Source: Curvularia sp. ZM96 (Eukaryota; Ascomycota; Dothideomycetes; Pleosporales; Pleosporaceae). Taken from it: a stretch of DNA of 64,000 nt. Both the position numbers and the translations under genes were made by a program. The first letter of the stretch is position 1. Every line of letters starts with the position of its first letter. Under the pieces are notes generated by a model. It was not told the DNA's origin and did not search any database. It saw nothing but the letters and a program-made list of their open reading frames with translations. Shown here piece after piece: positions 42,502 to 52,714 of the stretch. Where the stretch lies: assembly GCA_022457065.1 (NCBI GenBank), contig JAJGBQ010000003.1, forward strand, positions 2,914,001-2,978,000, given 5' to 3'.

Positions 42502-43670
42502 ATGTCGCGTGCCGAAGAAATAGAATCTCTTGGGAAGGTCCTTGTCATCGGAGGATGCGGCTTTCTTGGTAGCCACATCGTCAGCTTCATCGTGAAGCGT
42601 CACCCAAAGACACAGGTCGCAGTCCTCGATTTACGAACCACCTCGAATCGCCATTCCAGCCCGACCGTCTCCTATCACGATGGCGACATCACTGATGCCG
42701 CGGCAATGAAGGCTCTGTTCGCCCAGATCAAGCCACACTCGGTCATCCACACAGCCTCTCCGCACTTCGACCTGAAGCCGGAGATCCACGAAAAGGTCAA
42801 CATTGGAGGGACAAAGGTTCTGCTGCAAGCGGCACAAGAAGCTGGAGTCAAGGCATTCGTGTACACGAGCTCAGCAAGTGTAATTCTCGATCACCAAACA
42901 GAACTCATCAATGCGGACGAAAGGTGGCCTCTCGTTACTGGCGATGACCAGCCCGAATACTACACCACGACAAAGGTAAGCAGGCAGTCTGGCTGAACGC
43001 TACTAGGTCTTCGCTAACACAGAGATAGGCCTATGCAGAGACAGCCGTACTCCAAGCGAACCGCAACCCTGAGAACTTCCTAACCTGCGCCATCCGTCCT
43101 GCAGGCATCTTTGGCGAGGGCGATGTTCAATTGCTCCCCAAGATGGTCACCGCGTGCCGCAAGGGACAAACCAAGTTTCAAGTCGGCGATAACACAAACT
43201 TGTTTGACTTCACATATGTCGAGAATGTCGCCCACGGCCACGTCCTTGCGGTTCTGGCCCTCCTTCATACCCACAAAGTCCTGCCCACTATTCCGCTGGA
43301 TACGGAACGCGTCGATGGTGAAGCTTTCTTCATCACCAACGGCCAGCCCGTTTACTTCTGGGACTTTGCGCGCAAGGTATGGCATGAGGCAGGCGACCGG
43401 GTACCCTTGAGTGGTGTCTGGCATCTCAGCGCCGACTTTGCATGGGTCATTGGCGCGATTCTGGAAAACGTGTTTTGGCTCATGGGCAAGAAGCCGAACC
43501 TGACCCGTGCTCAAGTAAAATACAGCAGCATGTCGAAATACCACAATATCAACAAGGCAAAACAGCGGCTGGGCTATGAGCCGCTTGTTGATTTAGACGA
43601 GGGTATCAAGAGAGGTGTCCAGTATATTCTGGAGCAGGAGAAGAAGGCAGGCGAGAAGAAGGGACAATAG
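42502..43670 (+). CDS. erg26: Sterol-4-alpha-carboxylate 3-dehydrogenase (Erg26 / NSDHL)
   Basis: An ER enzyme of ergosterol synthesis. In the C-4 demethylation complex with Erg25 and Erg27 it oxidises the 3-hydroxyl and decarboxylates the 4-carboxysterol, using NAD. Two exons are read, 42502-42975 and 43029-43670 (53-bp intron, phase 0), giving about 371 residues. It is a short-chain 3-beta-HSD-type fold: nucleotide loop 'VLVIGGCGFLGSHIV', 'VNIGGTKVLLQAAQEAGVK', 'FVYTSSASV', and the catalytic Tyr and Lys in 'YYTTTKAYAE', split exactly by the intron. 'CAIRPAGIFGEGD' and 'FDFTYVENVAHGHVLA' follow. A hydrophobic stretch, 'FAWVIGAILENVFWLMG', near residue 300 may contact the membrane. Confidence 0.95.
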
Positions 43671-43928
43671 ATGCGGCTAGAATCTGTCCAAAATCTCATG
43701 AGAATCATGTTTTAGTGGAATTGGTTTTCAACTGTTCCGTGTAGCAAACGTAGTAATAATGTAATCAATTGTAGCTCATGGTTTGGGATTCATCATGGTG
43801 TTGGCTGGATATGGTTAGAATCTCCCAAACGGACCCACTCTTCTCTTGGTTAAGTCGACTCCGTCGCGCGCACATTGACTTAGCAACCCCACGTCCATCC
43901 CCGCCACCATGGAGCGCAATCACGAAGT

Positions 43929-45733
43929 ATGTCGCGCCCGCTACTTCCCGAGTCAGCATACGAAGCGCTCGGTCTGTCTCCTGAAGCAATCAAAGACCTG
44001 ATGAATCCCAAGCCCGCGCCGGAGCCTACCAAGGTCCACGCTCCGAATCTATTGCAGAGCGACGAGGACAACGCGCGACCCATGTTGCCCAACGAAACTT
44101 CGATAACGCTATACGCCGAGCTCTTGTTGCACATCCGCACAGTCACACTCTTTGCATCGCTGCGCACAAACCATTCGCGGCAGACAGACGCGAAGCTGTC
44201 CGCCGATGGCTCCTATATCACTGTGTCGCATGAGGGACAGTCAGCAACAATACGTCTGCCAATCAACGTCAAGGGCGGAGGTGATGCTGCTCTCGAGTTG
44301 CCATCACGGCCCCCGAGTAAAGAGCTGACGCTACGTTTGCAACTGGAAGAGAAGGAAGGCAGTGATCTTCTCGGTACTCTGCAGCGCCAAGATCGGCAGG
44401 CCAATATCGTACCTTGGGATGGCGCCTCACTAAACGATGCTAAAGATGTAGAAGTTGTGTGTAAGAGCTGCGCGAATACTCTTATGCCCAAAGGAAGGAT
44501 ACAACAGTGGAAAGATTTACCCAACGAGAATTGGGCTGAGATGATGGATTTCTGGCACTGCCACAAGCCGGATGAACACCATTTGCACGATCATACCCAT
44601 GAGCATGCTATAGGCCAGAAGGGATATGCAGCTGGCAACCGTCTCCAGGCCAAGGAAGGCGTAGGCTTTGTGGATCTAACAAGCTTCCTTGTGTCAGAGG
44701 CTGATTGCGAGGGCACGCAGGTAAGCCCATAGCTTTGTTCTGCCTTTTCGTTGATGCGCTCGTATAACAGCATCTTGTTATATCTTCAGCGTTTCGGGGC
44801 GCAAAGAAGGCGATATAGCCTTTTCTGTGGCACTATCGTTGATACAAGCGCCCCAGAGCAATAGCTCATACACGATCTCTTGGCCTGGACGTATCCTCAC
44901 CTACCTAGGTCGATGGGTTGCTGGTGCCGTTGAGATAGCGGCCTGGCGTTTCACCGTCTCTCTACCCTTAGACCATTGGGATTGGCGGGTTTAGCCAAAG
45001 GCTACATGCATTTTTCCACACGCATTGATTTCTTTGTTCTCTTAGTGATGTCAGTTATGCTGACTTTGCACAGTTGAAGGTCGAAGAAGGAGCAGCATCC
45101 TACTCAATTGTGTGCAAACACTGCCAGCAGATGATCGGCAACCAGGATCCAGCTGCAGACGGCTGGCGAATACGAAAGTGGAACATCAGCGTAACCTCCA
45201 GTGTGCCCAGTCTACCCGCTCATTCCTACACTGTCCAAAAGTGGATATCAGCTCGTCTCCTCTACCTCATTGAGAACACTGCCGTCCGCAAGTTCCACAT
45301 CCATACCGTCCCACCATCACAGTCTGAAGGACCTATCCCTTCACTGCTTATATGGGTCTTCACTCCTGACCTTCTGTTCTCCTCGTCTATTCCATCACCC
45401 AACCGTGTCGATCCTACTCGTACGATGAAAATCTTCTACCAAAAGCAGACATGGCAGCCGCTCCAACCCGGCGAAGCAGAGAACGCGAGTATAGAAGACG
45501 TAGAGTTCCCCGAGGATTTGTACGCCGAGTTAGATCGCGCGTTGCAGCAAAGCCAACGCTTGCTTCCGCCGACAGCTAAGAAGTTCCAGGGCTGGGATGT
45601 GGGGTTGTTGGAGAGGTTCGAGGTGGTGGAAGCTGGTATGGGGCACGTCGTGGAGGAGCCTGAGAAAAATAATAATGGTGAGGGTGAGGAAGGTGAGAAT
45701 GAGTACGGGATTCCTTCGGAGCCTGTTGATTGA
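43929..45733 (+). CDS. ipa1: HECT-like E2-binding protein (UBE3D / Ipa1 family)
   Basis: A member of the UBE3D family (HECT-like E2-binding). The yeast relative Ipa1 is essential and linked to mRNA 3'-end cleavage and polyadenylation. Two exons are read, 43929-44720 and 45074-45733, giving about 483 residues. The family marks are 'VVCKSCANTLMPKGRIQQWK' and 'LPNENWAEMMDFWHCHKPD', then a His-rich run 'HHLHDHTHEH', and in exon 2 'SYSIVCKHCQQMIG' (a second CxxC) and 'GWRIRKWNISV'. The paired Cys likely bind zinc. The C-terminus is acidic and Asn-rich. The intron is long (353 bp) and both borders are phase 0. A small additional exon inside it cannot be excluded. It starts 258 bp after erg26 in the same orientation. 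Confidence 0.87.
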
Positions 45734-46802
45734 GGATTGGATTTAATTTAATTCAGTTCAAGTTAAACATGTCATGATTGAGGTCTTGTTCAAGTGCGTT
45801 CACGCACATATGCACACGTGATTCGACTGATAGGTAGCTAATCTCGAACTGCTTGAAGATATGGAACGTATTTTCAGCGCAGAGCCATGAAAAAAACAAG
45901 CAGAGTCCAAGACCAGTTTCCAAATTCCTCTGAGCGGAGCAAATAACTAGTACTCGTCGTACAGGCATTTCTTGTACCACCGGCACGTGCTGCAACACAC
46001 ACGGACACACACACACACACTTCCCGTCTCTCTACCATTTTCTCGGGATCCCGAGACCCTTCCCCAACCGACTAGCCAGCTAGTCCGTATCTCCGACCTC
46101 ATCTCCGTCGGGGCTCGGAAAAAGAGGTCATGATTGTTAAGGCGCATGTAGGTGCATGTTGCATCGCCACCACCATCACACCACCTGCGCTTTAGCGCTG
46201 AGTCACACGTGCATGAGACACATTACGCTACGTATGGGCCTCGCCAAGCCGACCGGTCACCATAGTTCAACGGAACGACGAAGGGGGAGAGAGAGGGGGG
46301 AAAGTCAAGAGAAAGAAAGTCACGGGTACACTTTCAATTTCCTATCGAATAATCGTATTTTCTATGCACTATCTGATGATCTCTACCGCAGCCTTGGGGG
46401 AAAAACTCCATATGAAATGGTGGGGAGATCGAAATCAGTGGGTAAAGCAAACTCGCTCGTTCTCTCCGTGTAAACAAAGGTGATTTGTTTTTTTGTGAGG
46501 ATTTTTCTTCTTGAAGTTTTCCTTGAAGGAAGAAAAAACGAGATACCCGTAAAAATACGCAAGCGATAGGTAAACAAGAGCGAAAAGGGAAGAAGTGCCA
46601 TTACAATTCCATGCCTGTTGGGAGAGTTTACTCTGTGATCCACCTCTTTTGTCATAATCAATCATGAACGCTGAATCGCAAAACGATACCGAGAACGCCA
46701 GCTCGGGAACAAAAAGTTCAATCTCCTTCAATATACAAAGACAAAACGTGTGGGAGATGTTTACACAAATGCCTGATGATTGTATGCAAAACGGCGCAGA
46801 GT
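45734..46802. other. Convergent intergenic region, ipa1 / C2H2 gene
   Basis: A 1.07-kb tail-to-tail stretch with an (AC)8 microsatellite and purine-rich blocks near 46280-46320. No gene is recognised. Confidence 0.5.
46005..46020. repeat. (AC)8 microsatellite
   Basis: Eight perfect AC dinucleotides. Confidence 0.85.
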
Positions 46803-49211
46803 TTACTGCGCGTTCATGAAGCTCATATAGTTTAGGTCATCCAACGTAGTGGTTGGCTCTGGGCAGAATTCGTCAAACTGCCCTCCAACCTGGTTGAACT
46901 CTGGGAAGAAGTTCGCTGTGTTGTTGAATGCCATTGTGCTGGGTGGGGAATTGTCGAACAAGGTAAAGTCCTCGGTCGGCAGGTTGAAGCATTGTCCGCC
47001 CATGTCCATGTCTCCGAATCCCTCGTCCGCGTGTGGCGAGAAGAGGGTGACATCAGGCTGAGCCAGCGGGGAAAGCTGGGGGAAGCCGTTGCCCATTTGG
47101 TTGTTCGCTGTGAATTGCAGAGGCTCAAAGTCGAACGTGGTGCTCATGGGGGTTGGCTGCTGGAAGCCTGTGAAGTTCACGCCCAAGTTGCATGGATTGT
47201 ACATATCATTGTGGTTGATGGAGATATCCTCGGGGGTCACCACAGCGTCGTTGAAGGCTGTAGGCTCAACGGGCGAATTTCCAGACGAGGATGTAAAGTG
47301 TGAGCTGTCGGTGATGATTGAGTTGCGACGGAAGTCATCCTGGTAACTGTTGGTGCTCAGTGCTGGAGTTCCGAAGCCAAAGTCCATCATGGGCACTTGG
47401 GGCGAGGGAGCGAATGGCGTCACTGGTGTAGCCATGGTTGCAGACAGAGGTGTGCCAATAAAGGGAGTGAGAGGAGTTGCGGGGCTTTGGTTGTTGCCGG
47501 AAGGAGCCTTCTTGCGACCGTTGCTCTTGGAACGAACGTATTCCCAGCCGTGAGCCTTCTCCATGTGCTGTTTGCAGTTGGATTCACGCTTGGAGGCATA
47601 TGTGCACGGAGGGTAAAGACACTTGTACTGAGCAGGGGCAGCAGAGTGCTTGTCGTTCATGTGTCGGTCACGTTCCTTCTCGGTTGGCCAGCCGAGTTCA
47701 AAGTACTTGCAGTTCTTCTCAGAACACTTCCACGGGCGGGAATGTGTCTTCTCGTGCTTGGTCAGATCACATGGGCGCTTGAATTCCTTGTTGCAGTCAC
47801 GGCAGGTGTGGACAACATCGCCTGGCTTCTCAGATTTGCGTCGTCGTGCCATGGAGCGAGTCACCTCATCGTCGTCCATGTCATCAACATGGGCGTCCGA
47901 GAGACGACGCTTGATCCTGAAGGTCTTTGCGGCATCCTCGTCAATGGACATGACCTTTCCGTTCTTCTCACGGACCAGCTCAACGGGGCGGCCGTTGTGG
48001 CTCAGGCCGCCACGGAGCGTGATCTTCTCATCGCTGTTGAAGAATTTGTCAGTGCGGGAAAAGAGAAAGCCGGCGGCGCGGTCATACCGTGAGTAATCCA
48101 TCTCGTCGAGGTCTTCACCTTTGGATTCCTTTTCGCGGGTGGCGGCCATAATGGAGGCGTATCTTCTAATCTGTTCCATCAAGTCGAGAAAGTAGCCGTC
48201 AGTATAAGGGCGGTCGGTTGGCAGTCGCTGGTCTTGCTCGGAAAGGTACTGGACGGTCGTGGCCAAGAGCTGAATTGATCGTTCACAGAATCGGGAGTAT
48301 TTGTCCGGGGTAGCCGAGAGCTCCTTTAAACCGCGAAGAATGCAATAAGCTTTTGCACTCGCAGAAAGACAACGAATAGGACTTACCGGTGCCAAGAAGA
48401 TGAGAGTCTTCTCGAGATCGCGAAGGTTGCGGATGTTCTTCTCACCTATGCGTCGGGGGACGTCTTTGATCAGTTCGTGGAAGTCTTGCAATGATTCCTC
48501 GGCGAGGATGGGCTTGATGATGGTGTCGTGGATCTGCTTGCACGCGTACTCGCCCAGAGTGTGGCCCTCGTCGGAGGCACCAAGGGCAGAGAATGAGCGT
48601 GTAACTGCAGAGTGGGTGGTGCTAATGGAGCTGCTGATGGATTCACGGACGCTGGAGTGCTGGGAGCGGATATCGTCTTTATGTATGTTAGAAACTAGGG
48701 CGTCTTGGTCTGGCATGGGTAGCTGCGGCGAGTCCTTACCGTATCTCGATCCACTGACGCTGGAACCCAGACCGCTGTCAGAAGCGTGGTCGTGGGGGCT
48801 GCTTTGCTGTGCAGATGGCTTGGAGTCAATCTCCATAGGGGTGTGGTCCAGAGCAGCGTTGTCGAGGAACAAGCTCGGGACAGGGAAGACTTCCGGGTCG
48901 CTGAGGATGTTGTTGGAGGCGGTAGCTGAGGTCTTGCGTCCAGCAATCTTGGCCTCGATGTCGTTGAGTAGGTTGGTAACACGGCGGACGCTGGGATCCT
49001 GGATGGATTCTTGGACGAGCTGTTCCAGACGCTCTGTGTTGGTTGGAGACCGGCGGGGCATGAAGTGTTTGTTCAGGTCGCAGATGTCGGAGGAGATGTG
49101 GGTTGGTGACGAGAAGGTGCCACTCTTGCGAAGCTGCATGGTATGGGTGGTGGCCCCACCCTTAAGTGGACGTCGCCGGGGATGGCGGTTCTGGTCTTGG
49201 ACTGCAGACAT
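46803..49211 (-). CDS. C2H2 zinc-finger transcription factor
   Basis: The whole interval is one open frame of 802 codons, but two 63-nt segments look like introns without stops: 48739-48677 (GTAAGG, branch CTAAC, AAG) and 48386-48324 (GTAAGT..AAG). With both removed the protein has about 760 residues. An N-terminal Ser-rich region and a helical mid-domain ('RRIGEKNIRNLRDLEKTLIF') precede a basic stretch and three zinc fingers: 'CRDCNKEFKRPCDLTKHEKTH', then C-x4-C type 'CSEKNCKYFELGW...H', and 'CLYPPCTYASKRESNCKQH'. A basic tail 'SKSNGRKK' follows. The last 240 residues are Pro/Asn/Phe-rich and acidic, like an activation region. It belongs to a group of filamentous-fungal C2H2 regulators. I do not recognise a named orthologue. 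Confidence 0.87.
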   Translation of the reverse strand: MSAVQDQNRHPRRRPLKGGATTHTMQLRKSGTFSSPTHISSDICDLNKHFMPRRSPTNTERLEQLVQESIQDPSVRRVTNLLNDIEAKIAGRKTSATASNNILSDPEVFPVPSLFLDNAALDHTPMEIDSKPSAQQSSPHDHASDSGLGSSVSGSRYGKDSPQLPMPDQDALVSNIHKDDIRSQHSSVRESISSSISTTHSAVTRSFSALGASDEGHTLGEYACKQIHDTIIKPILAEESLQDFHELIKDVPRRIGEKNIRNLRDLEKTLIFLAPVSPIRCLSASAKAYCILRGLKELSATPDKYSRFCERSIQLLATTVQYLSEQDQRLPTDRPYTDGYFLDLMEQIRRYASIMAATREKESKGEDLDEMDYSRYDRAAGFLFSRTDKFFNSDEKITLRGGLSHNGRPVELVREKNGKVMSIDEDAAKTFRIKRRLSDAHVDDMDDDEVTRSMARRRKSEKPGDVVHTCRDCNKEFKRPCDLTKHEKTHSRPWKCSEKNCKYFELGWPTEKERDRHMNDKHSAAPAQYKCLYPPCTYASKRESNCKQHMEKAHGWEYVRSKSNGRKKAPSGNNQSPATPLTPFIGTPLSATMATPVTPFAPSPQVPMMDFGFGTPALSTNSYQDDFRRNSIITDSSHFTSSSGNSPVEPTAFNDAVVTPEDISINHNDMYNPCNLGVNFTGFQQPTPMSTTFDFEPLQFTANNQMGNGFPQLSPLAQPDVTLFSPHADEGFGDMDMGGQCFNLPTEDFTLFDNSPPSTMAFNNTANFFPEFNQVGGQFDEFCPEPTTTLDDLNYMSFMNAQ

Positions 49212-50497
49212 ATCGGGTATGACTGGTTGCAGAGCGGGACTTTGACTGGAGAGGCGGCCTCAGGCTTATGAGTCACGGACAGGAACGGACTGAAGCGGTT
49301 CCCCAAGCCCAGGGATCCAAAGAGTCCAAGTGTGCGTGGATGACAAAGCCGAGATCACGTTGTCATTGACCGGCGACGGGGGTACCTCCGGGAACAGGAC
49401 AGGATGACAGGCCAGGAGGAGCGCAGAGGGAGAATGAGGGAGCGAGAGCTGGAAGGGCGCTGGAGGGATGGAGCGAGCTGTGGTGGTCGTAGCGCGGTAT
49501 ATAGCAGGCGCAGCAACCGGACCAAGACGGGCGAAGAGCGGCAAGCGAGCAAAGATGCAAAAAGGGCGGCGGTGGGGCGAGTGTGCAAGCAGAGGATGGG
49601 CGGTGGTGGGCGGCGAGGGGGAGGCCTGAGGTGTCGAGAGTGAAGGTGGAAGAGAAATCAGGGCATTGGGGGGTATAGGTGGTGGTAAAGAGAAGGCGCG
49701 ACTATGACATTTGGTGTCGCTGTTGCCTAAACCAAGGGTCGCACGGCCCCGCTGCAATGCGCCACATTGTCGCTAGTCTCGGATCAATACGAGCTTCACC
49801 ATTATTCGCCAGCATCCACCGCATCTACACATCGCACGGCCCATTGTCCAACCGTCTGCGTTCACCTGCATCGCCTGCCGGGCAGTCGACGACAGTAGCA
49901 TGCAGCACCGCGAGCAGAACCATCCGACCGACACCGTCAACCAGCGCGTCCATGGCACAGGACCCTCCGCCAAGAAAACCGGTCAGCCCCAAGCAGCGCA
50001 GGAACGGCTGCTAGGCCATGCTTTTCCGTCGCTCGTGGCGTAAGGCCTCCAGGGCTGTGCATGGATAAAGTCGGCGCGCCCTCATGGCCCTCGTTGCCCT
50101 CGTCACCACTCTGGCCCGGCTGCTGATAGTCATAAACCCGCGCTTCCGCGACATGGCAGAGTGCACACTTGCGCAGCTCCACCCTTCCGCAGCCCCCGTT
50201 AGTCGCGCAACACGACTCCTTGATGATGTTCTAGGTGTCGGCATACGTATGCAGCTCGTCCCTATTGGACCATCCGCTGCTTCACCAGATTCACCGGTAT
50301 CGTGTGGGGGCCAGAAACGTCGTCAACGTGCATGTGATGTTTAGGGCTATCCTTATGCAGGGCAGACGACCATTATCGATTTTGAGCGTGGCCCGGCGGC
50401 CATGGACAAACTATCTCTCCGCCCTCCGCCCTCCGCGGATCGACAATGTCCTCTCGCAACCACTGCTCCTTTTCCTACCCATTGCATGAGACACTAT
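49212..50497. promoter_or_regulatory. Upstream region and probable leader of the C2H2 gene
   Basis: It is G/A-rich on the plus strand from 49.4 to 49.65 kb, hence CT-rich in the sense of the minus-strand gene, as expected for a long leader. A plus-strand frame at 49757-50014 resembles a basic mitochondrial presequence but ends abruptly and is not called. Nothing else is recognised. Confidence 0.5.
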
Positions 50498-51611
50498 TTA
50501 CACGCTTCCTAAATTTTGCTTTCCGATTCCAATGCCCTGTCCCGGCTGTTTCCTGCAACTCCCATCACAACCACCCTCATTCACCATGCTCACCCCATCA
50601 AGCGACCTTCCCCGCCTCTCCCGCCAGAACGATTCTTGGACCCTGGCTTCCATCCAATCTATTCTCGTCTTTTGATTCCAAAACCTCCACGACGTCAGGT
50701 CCAGTCTTCTGCAGAGTTCTCCCACAACCCATACCTTTCCTGCGAACCCGGTAAACTCTCTCATCACACGCATCTTTTCCTTGTCGCTTGGCTGCTCCAT
50801 CTCCTCCCCTGTCGTACATTGCCCAATGTACTCTTGCGCTGTCATGAACCACATGGAGCTGGGGTATCCAAATTGCTCAATGGTAAAGTCGGCAATGTAT
50901 TCTCCGCCTGAGGGAGTTGTGATGCTAAACACGCTATGCCGTACCTTCAGTGCCAGCGGTTTGCCATGCCAGTGGAAAAGAAGACGCGGTTTAGCATCAA
51001 CAGCAAGCCAGTCAATCTCCGCTTCCACCTCTCGTAGGCGCAAGGAGAGATGGTAGAGAAATAGCGCAATACTATAGTCACAGTGGTTGTGCTTTTGGCT
51101 AGCTCTTCGGAGTTCGTGTGGCACCCATGCTGGATATGCGGCGGCGCCAGTTGCTTTCAACGTCTCCCGAATGTAGTGTACGAGAATAGTAGGTCCATTT
51201 CTCCATATCTTTTGCGGGACCAGGGCATAGGTAATGGGTCGGTGGTCGTATTCCAGGACAAAGTTGAACATGAACCAGTATGGCTCTAGTATCGCTTTGA
51301 CATTCGTAAAATCCATTAGGGAAAGTAGTTGCCTTGCAGCTTTTGTTACTGTGCAACAAAAATACACATAGAAACTGAAAGTCCAGAACTCGCAATGCCG
51401 TTTCTCTGATATATGTTCCGTGCATAACCTACCCATTTTGCCAGATTCAATGCCTACCCCAAGTGGAGTCTTCTTGAGTATATCGCGTATCTGTAGGCAT
51501 GCTACTGTGGGAAACTTATCTAAGTCTACTTGTGAATCACTGTGCTTACCTCTTGTGTCGTTAACTGTGGTTCAAAGGCGTTTGCAAGGCCACGGATGCA
51601 AGTGTCAGCAT
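50498..51611 (-). CDS. Uncharacterised protein, 5' end not found (possibly decayed)
   Basis: The minus-strand frame from 51490 to 50498 (about 330 codons) joins through a well-formed 59-bp intron (51549-51491, GTAAGC..CTACAG, phase 0) to an upstream exon whose visible part reads 'ADTCIRGLANAFEPQLTTQE'. The upstream exon has no ATG before a stop. It could begin at an AG ending at 51612, which would need a further 5' exon that I cannot find. Downstream text includes 'ATGAAAYPAWVPHELRRASQ' and 'LFHWHGKPLALKVRH'. I recognise no family, membrane segment or catalytic motif. It may be an orphan gene with a short first exon, or a gene losing its 5' end. The ATG at 51436 is a fallback start. Confidence 0.5.
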
Positions 51612-52714
51612 CTGATCATAGCTGATACAGCCCGCGCGACCTACAATACTGATTTGCTAGCCGCTTCTAAGAACAACTAGGGTTTTATAGTGTTACAGAT
51701 TAGAACACAGGTAGCACACTAAAGTGAGTGTAGAGGTAAGGGCCGCCATTTCACCAAGGGTTTCCTAGTAAACCACAGACCAACCACAGAACACGTATTA
51801 CAATTTCCACACACGAGGTCTTTCAATTCTAGAACTCGCGATTGCAATATAATCACAAGACCGCAATGAGTCTGTACATTCCCCCGACTACTTTCCCTCG
51901 GTTCTCTCCCGGGAATCTCAAGACCTCACAAGTCATCGGACACGGTGCGAAACTCTCGACAAGACCCTGATCTTTTTGTTCAGGCCACATTATGTTGCCC
52001 ACCACAATTTGTCTTTAAGCGCTTACAATGCGGTCGGTCGTAATACCGACTCATTTCAGTCTCTATACGCGGCAAGGTTTCGGACCGCATCTAACGCCAA
52101 TTGTTTCTGCCGGCAGTCTGCTTCTCGCCTCAGCCTCTTCCCCCACAACCTCGACCAAAGCAAACATTTACTTGCAAAAGCCCATGCCTTACAATGGTTA
52201 CTGCATCTGTCAGTGCGCCTATCCTCTACTACTTTGCACGTAGTCGACCACCAACTCGGCGTCGCACGTCCCGGTAACCAGGGTCAGGAGGGAACCATTT
52301 GACATCACATGGGACCGCGTTTAGCGACTTGGCGCCGGGTGGTCGCTAGCGCCCTGGGGTGGGAGGCTGAGATCCAATGGGCGCGCGAAGCACCACTCCT
52401 TCTGTTTCAAACACTCCGTCAAGCTCAAACCCCTCGCGCCATGCTGGTGTCGCCGCTGTCGCCGCCGTCACTGCCGCCGCCGTGAGCGTCCCATCTTTAT
52501 CTCTTCTCTAGTGAGCCTGTCACTCCCTTGACAGTCCATTCCCGTCGCTCCCTCGCACATTCTACCTATTTCCTTGGGCCCTTTTGCGCCCGTTACAGTC
52601 GCTATACGCACAGGTTCACGCTGGTCGTGCCTGCCTACGCTCCCTCGCTAGCGGTATCTCGCGCCACCGCAAATTCGGATATTCCGGGGTTGTTTTGTTT
52701 GAAGTTTCGCAAAA
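51612..52714. other. Intergenic region before the MFS gene
   Basis: It includes the unresolved 5' side of the orphan gene and the promoter and leader of the MFS gene. A CCGCCGTCG-like GC-rich stretch lies near 52.44-52.48 kb. No other gene is recognised. Confidence 0.5.

Noticed and set aside
49757..50014. Short plus-strand frame resembling a mitochondrial presequence followed by 'DPPPRKPVSPKQRRN'
   Set aside because: It stops without a mature domain, and no splice route to a following exon was found. It may be chance in GC-rich DNA, though a truncated gene cannot be excluded.
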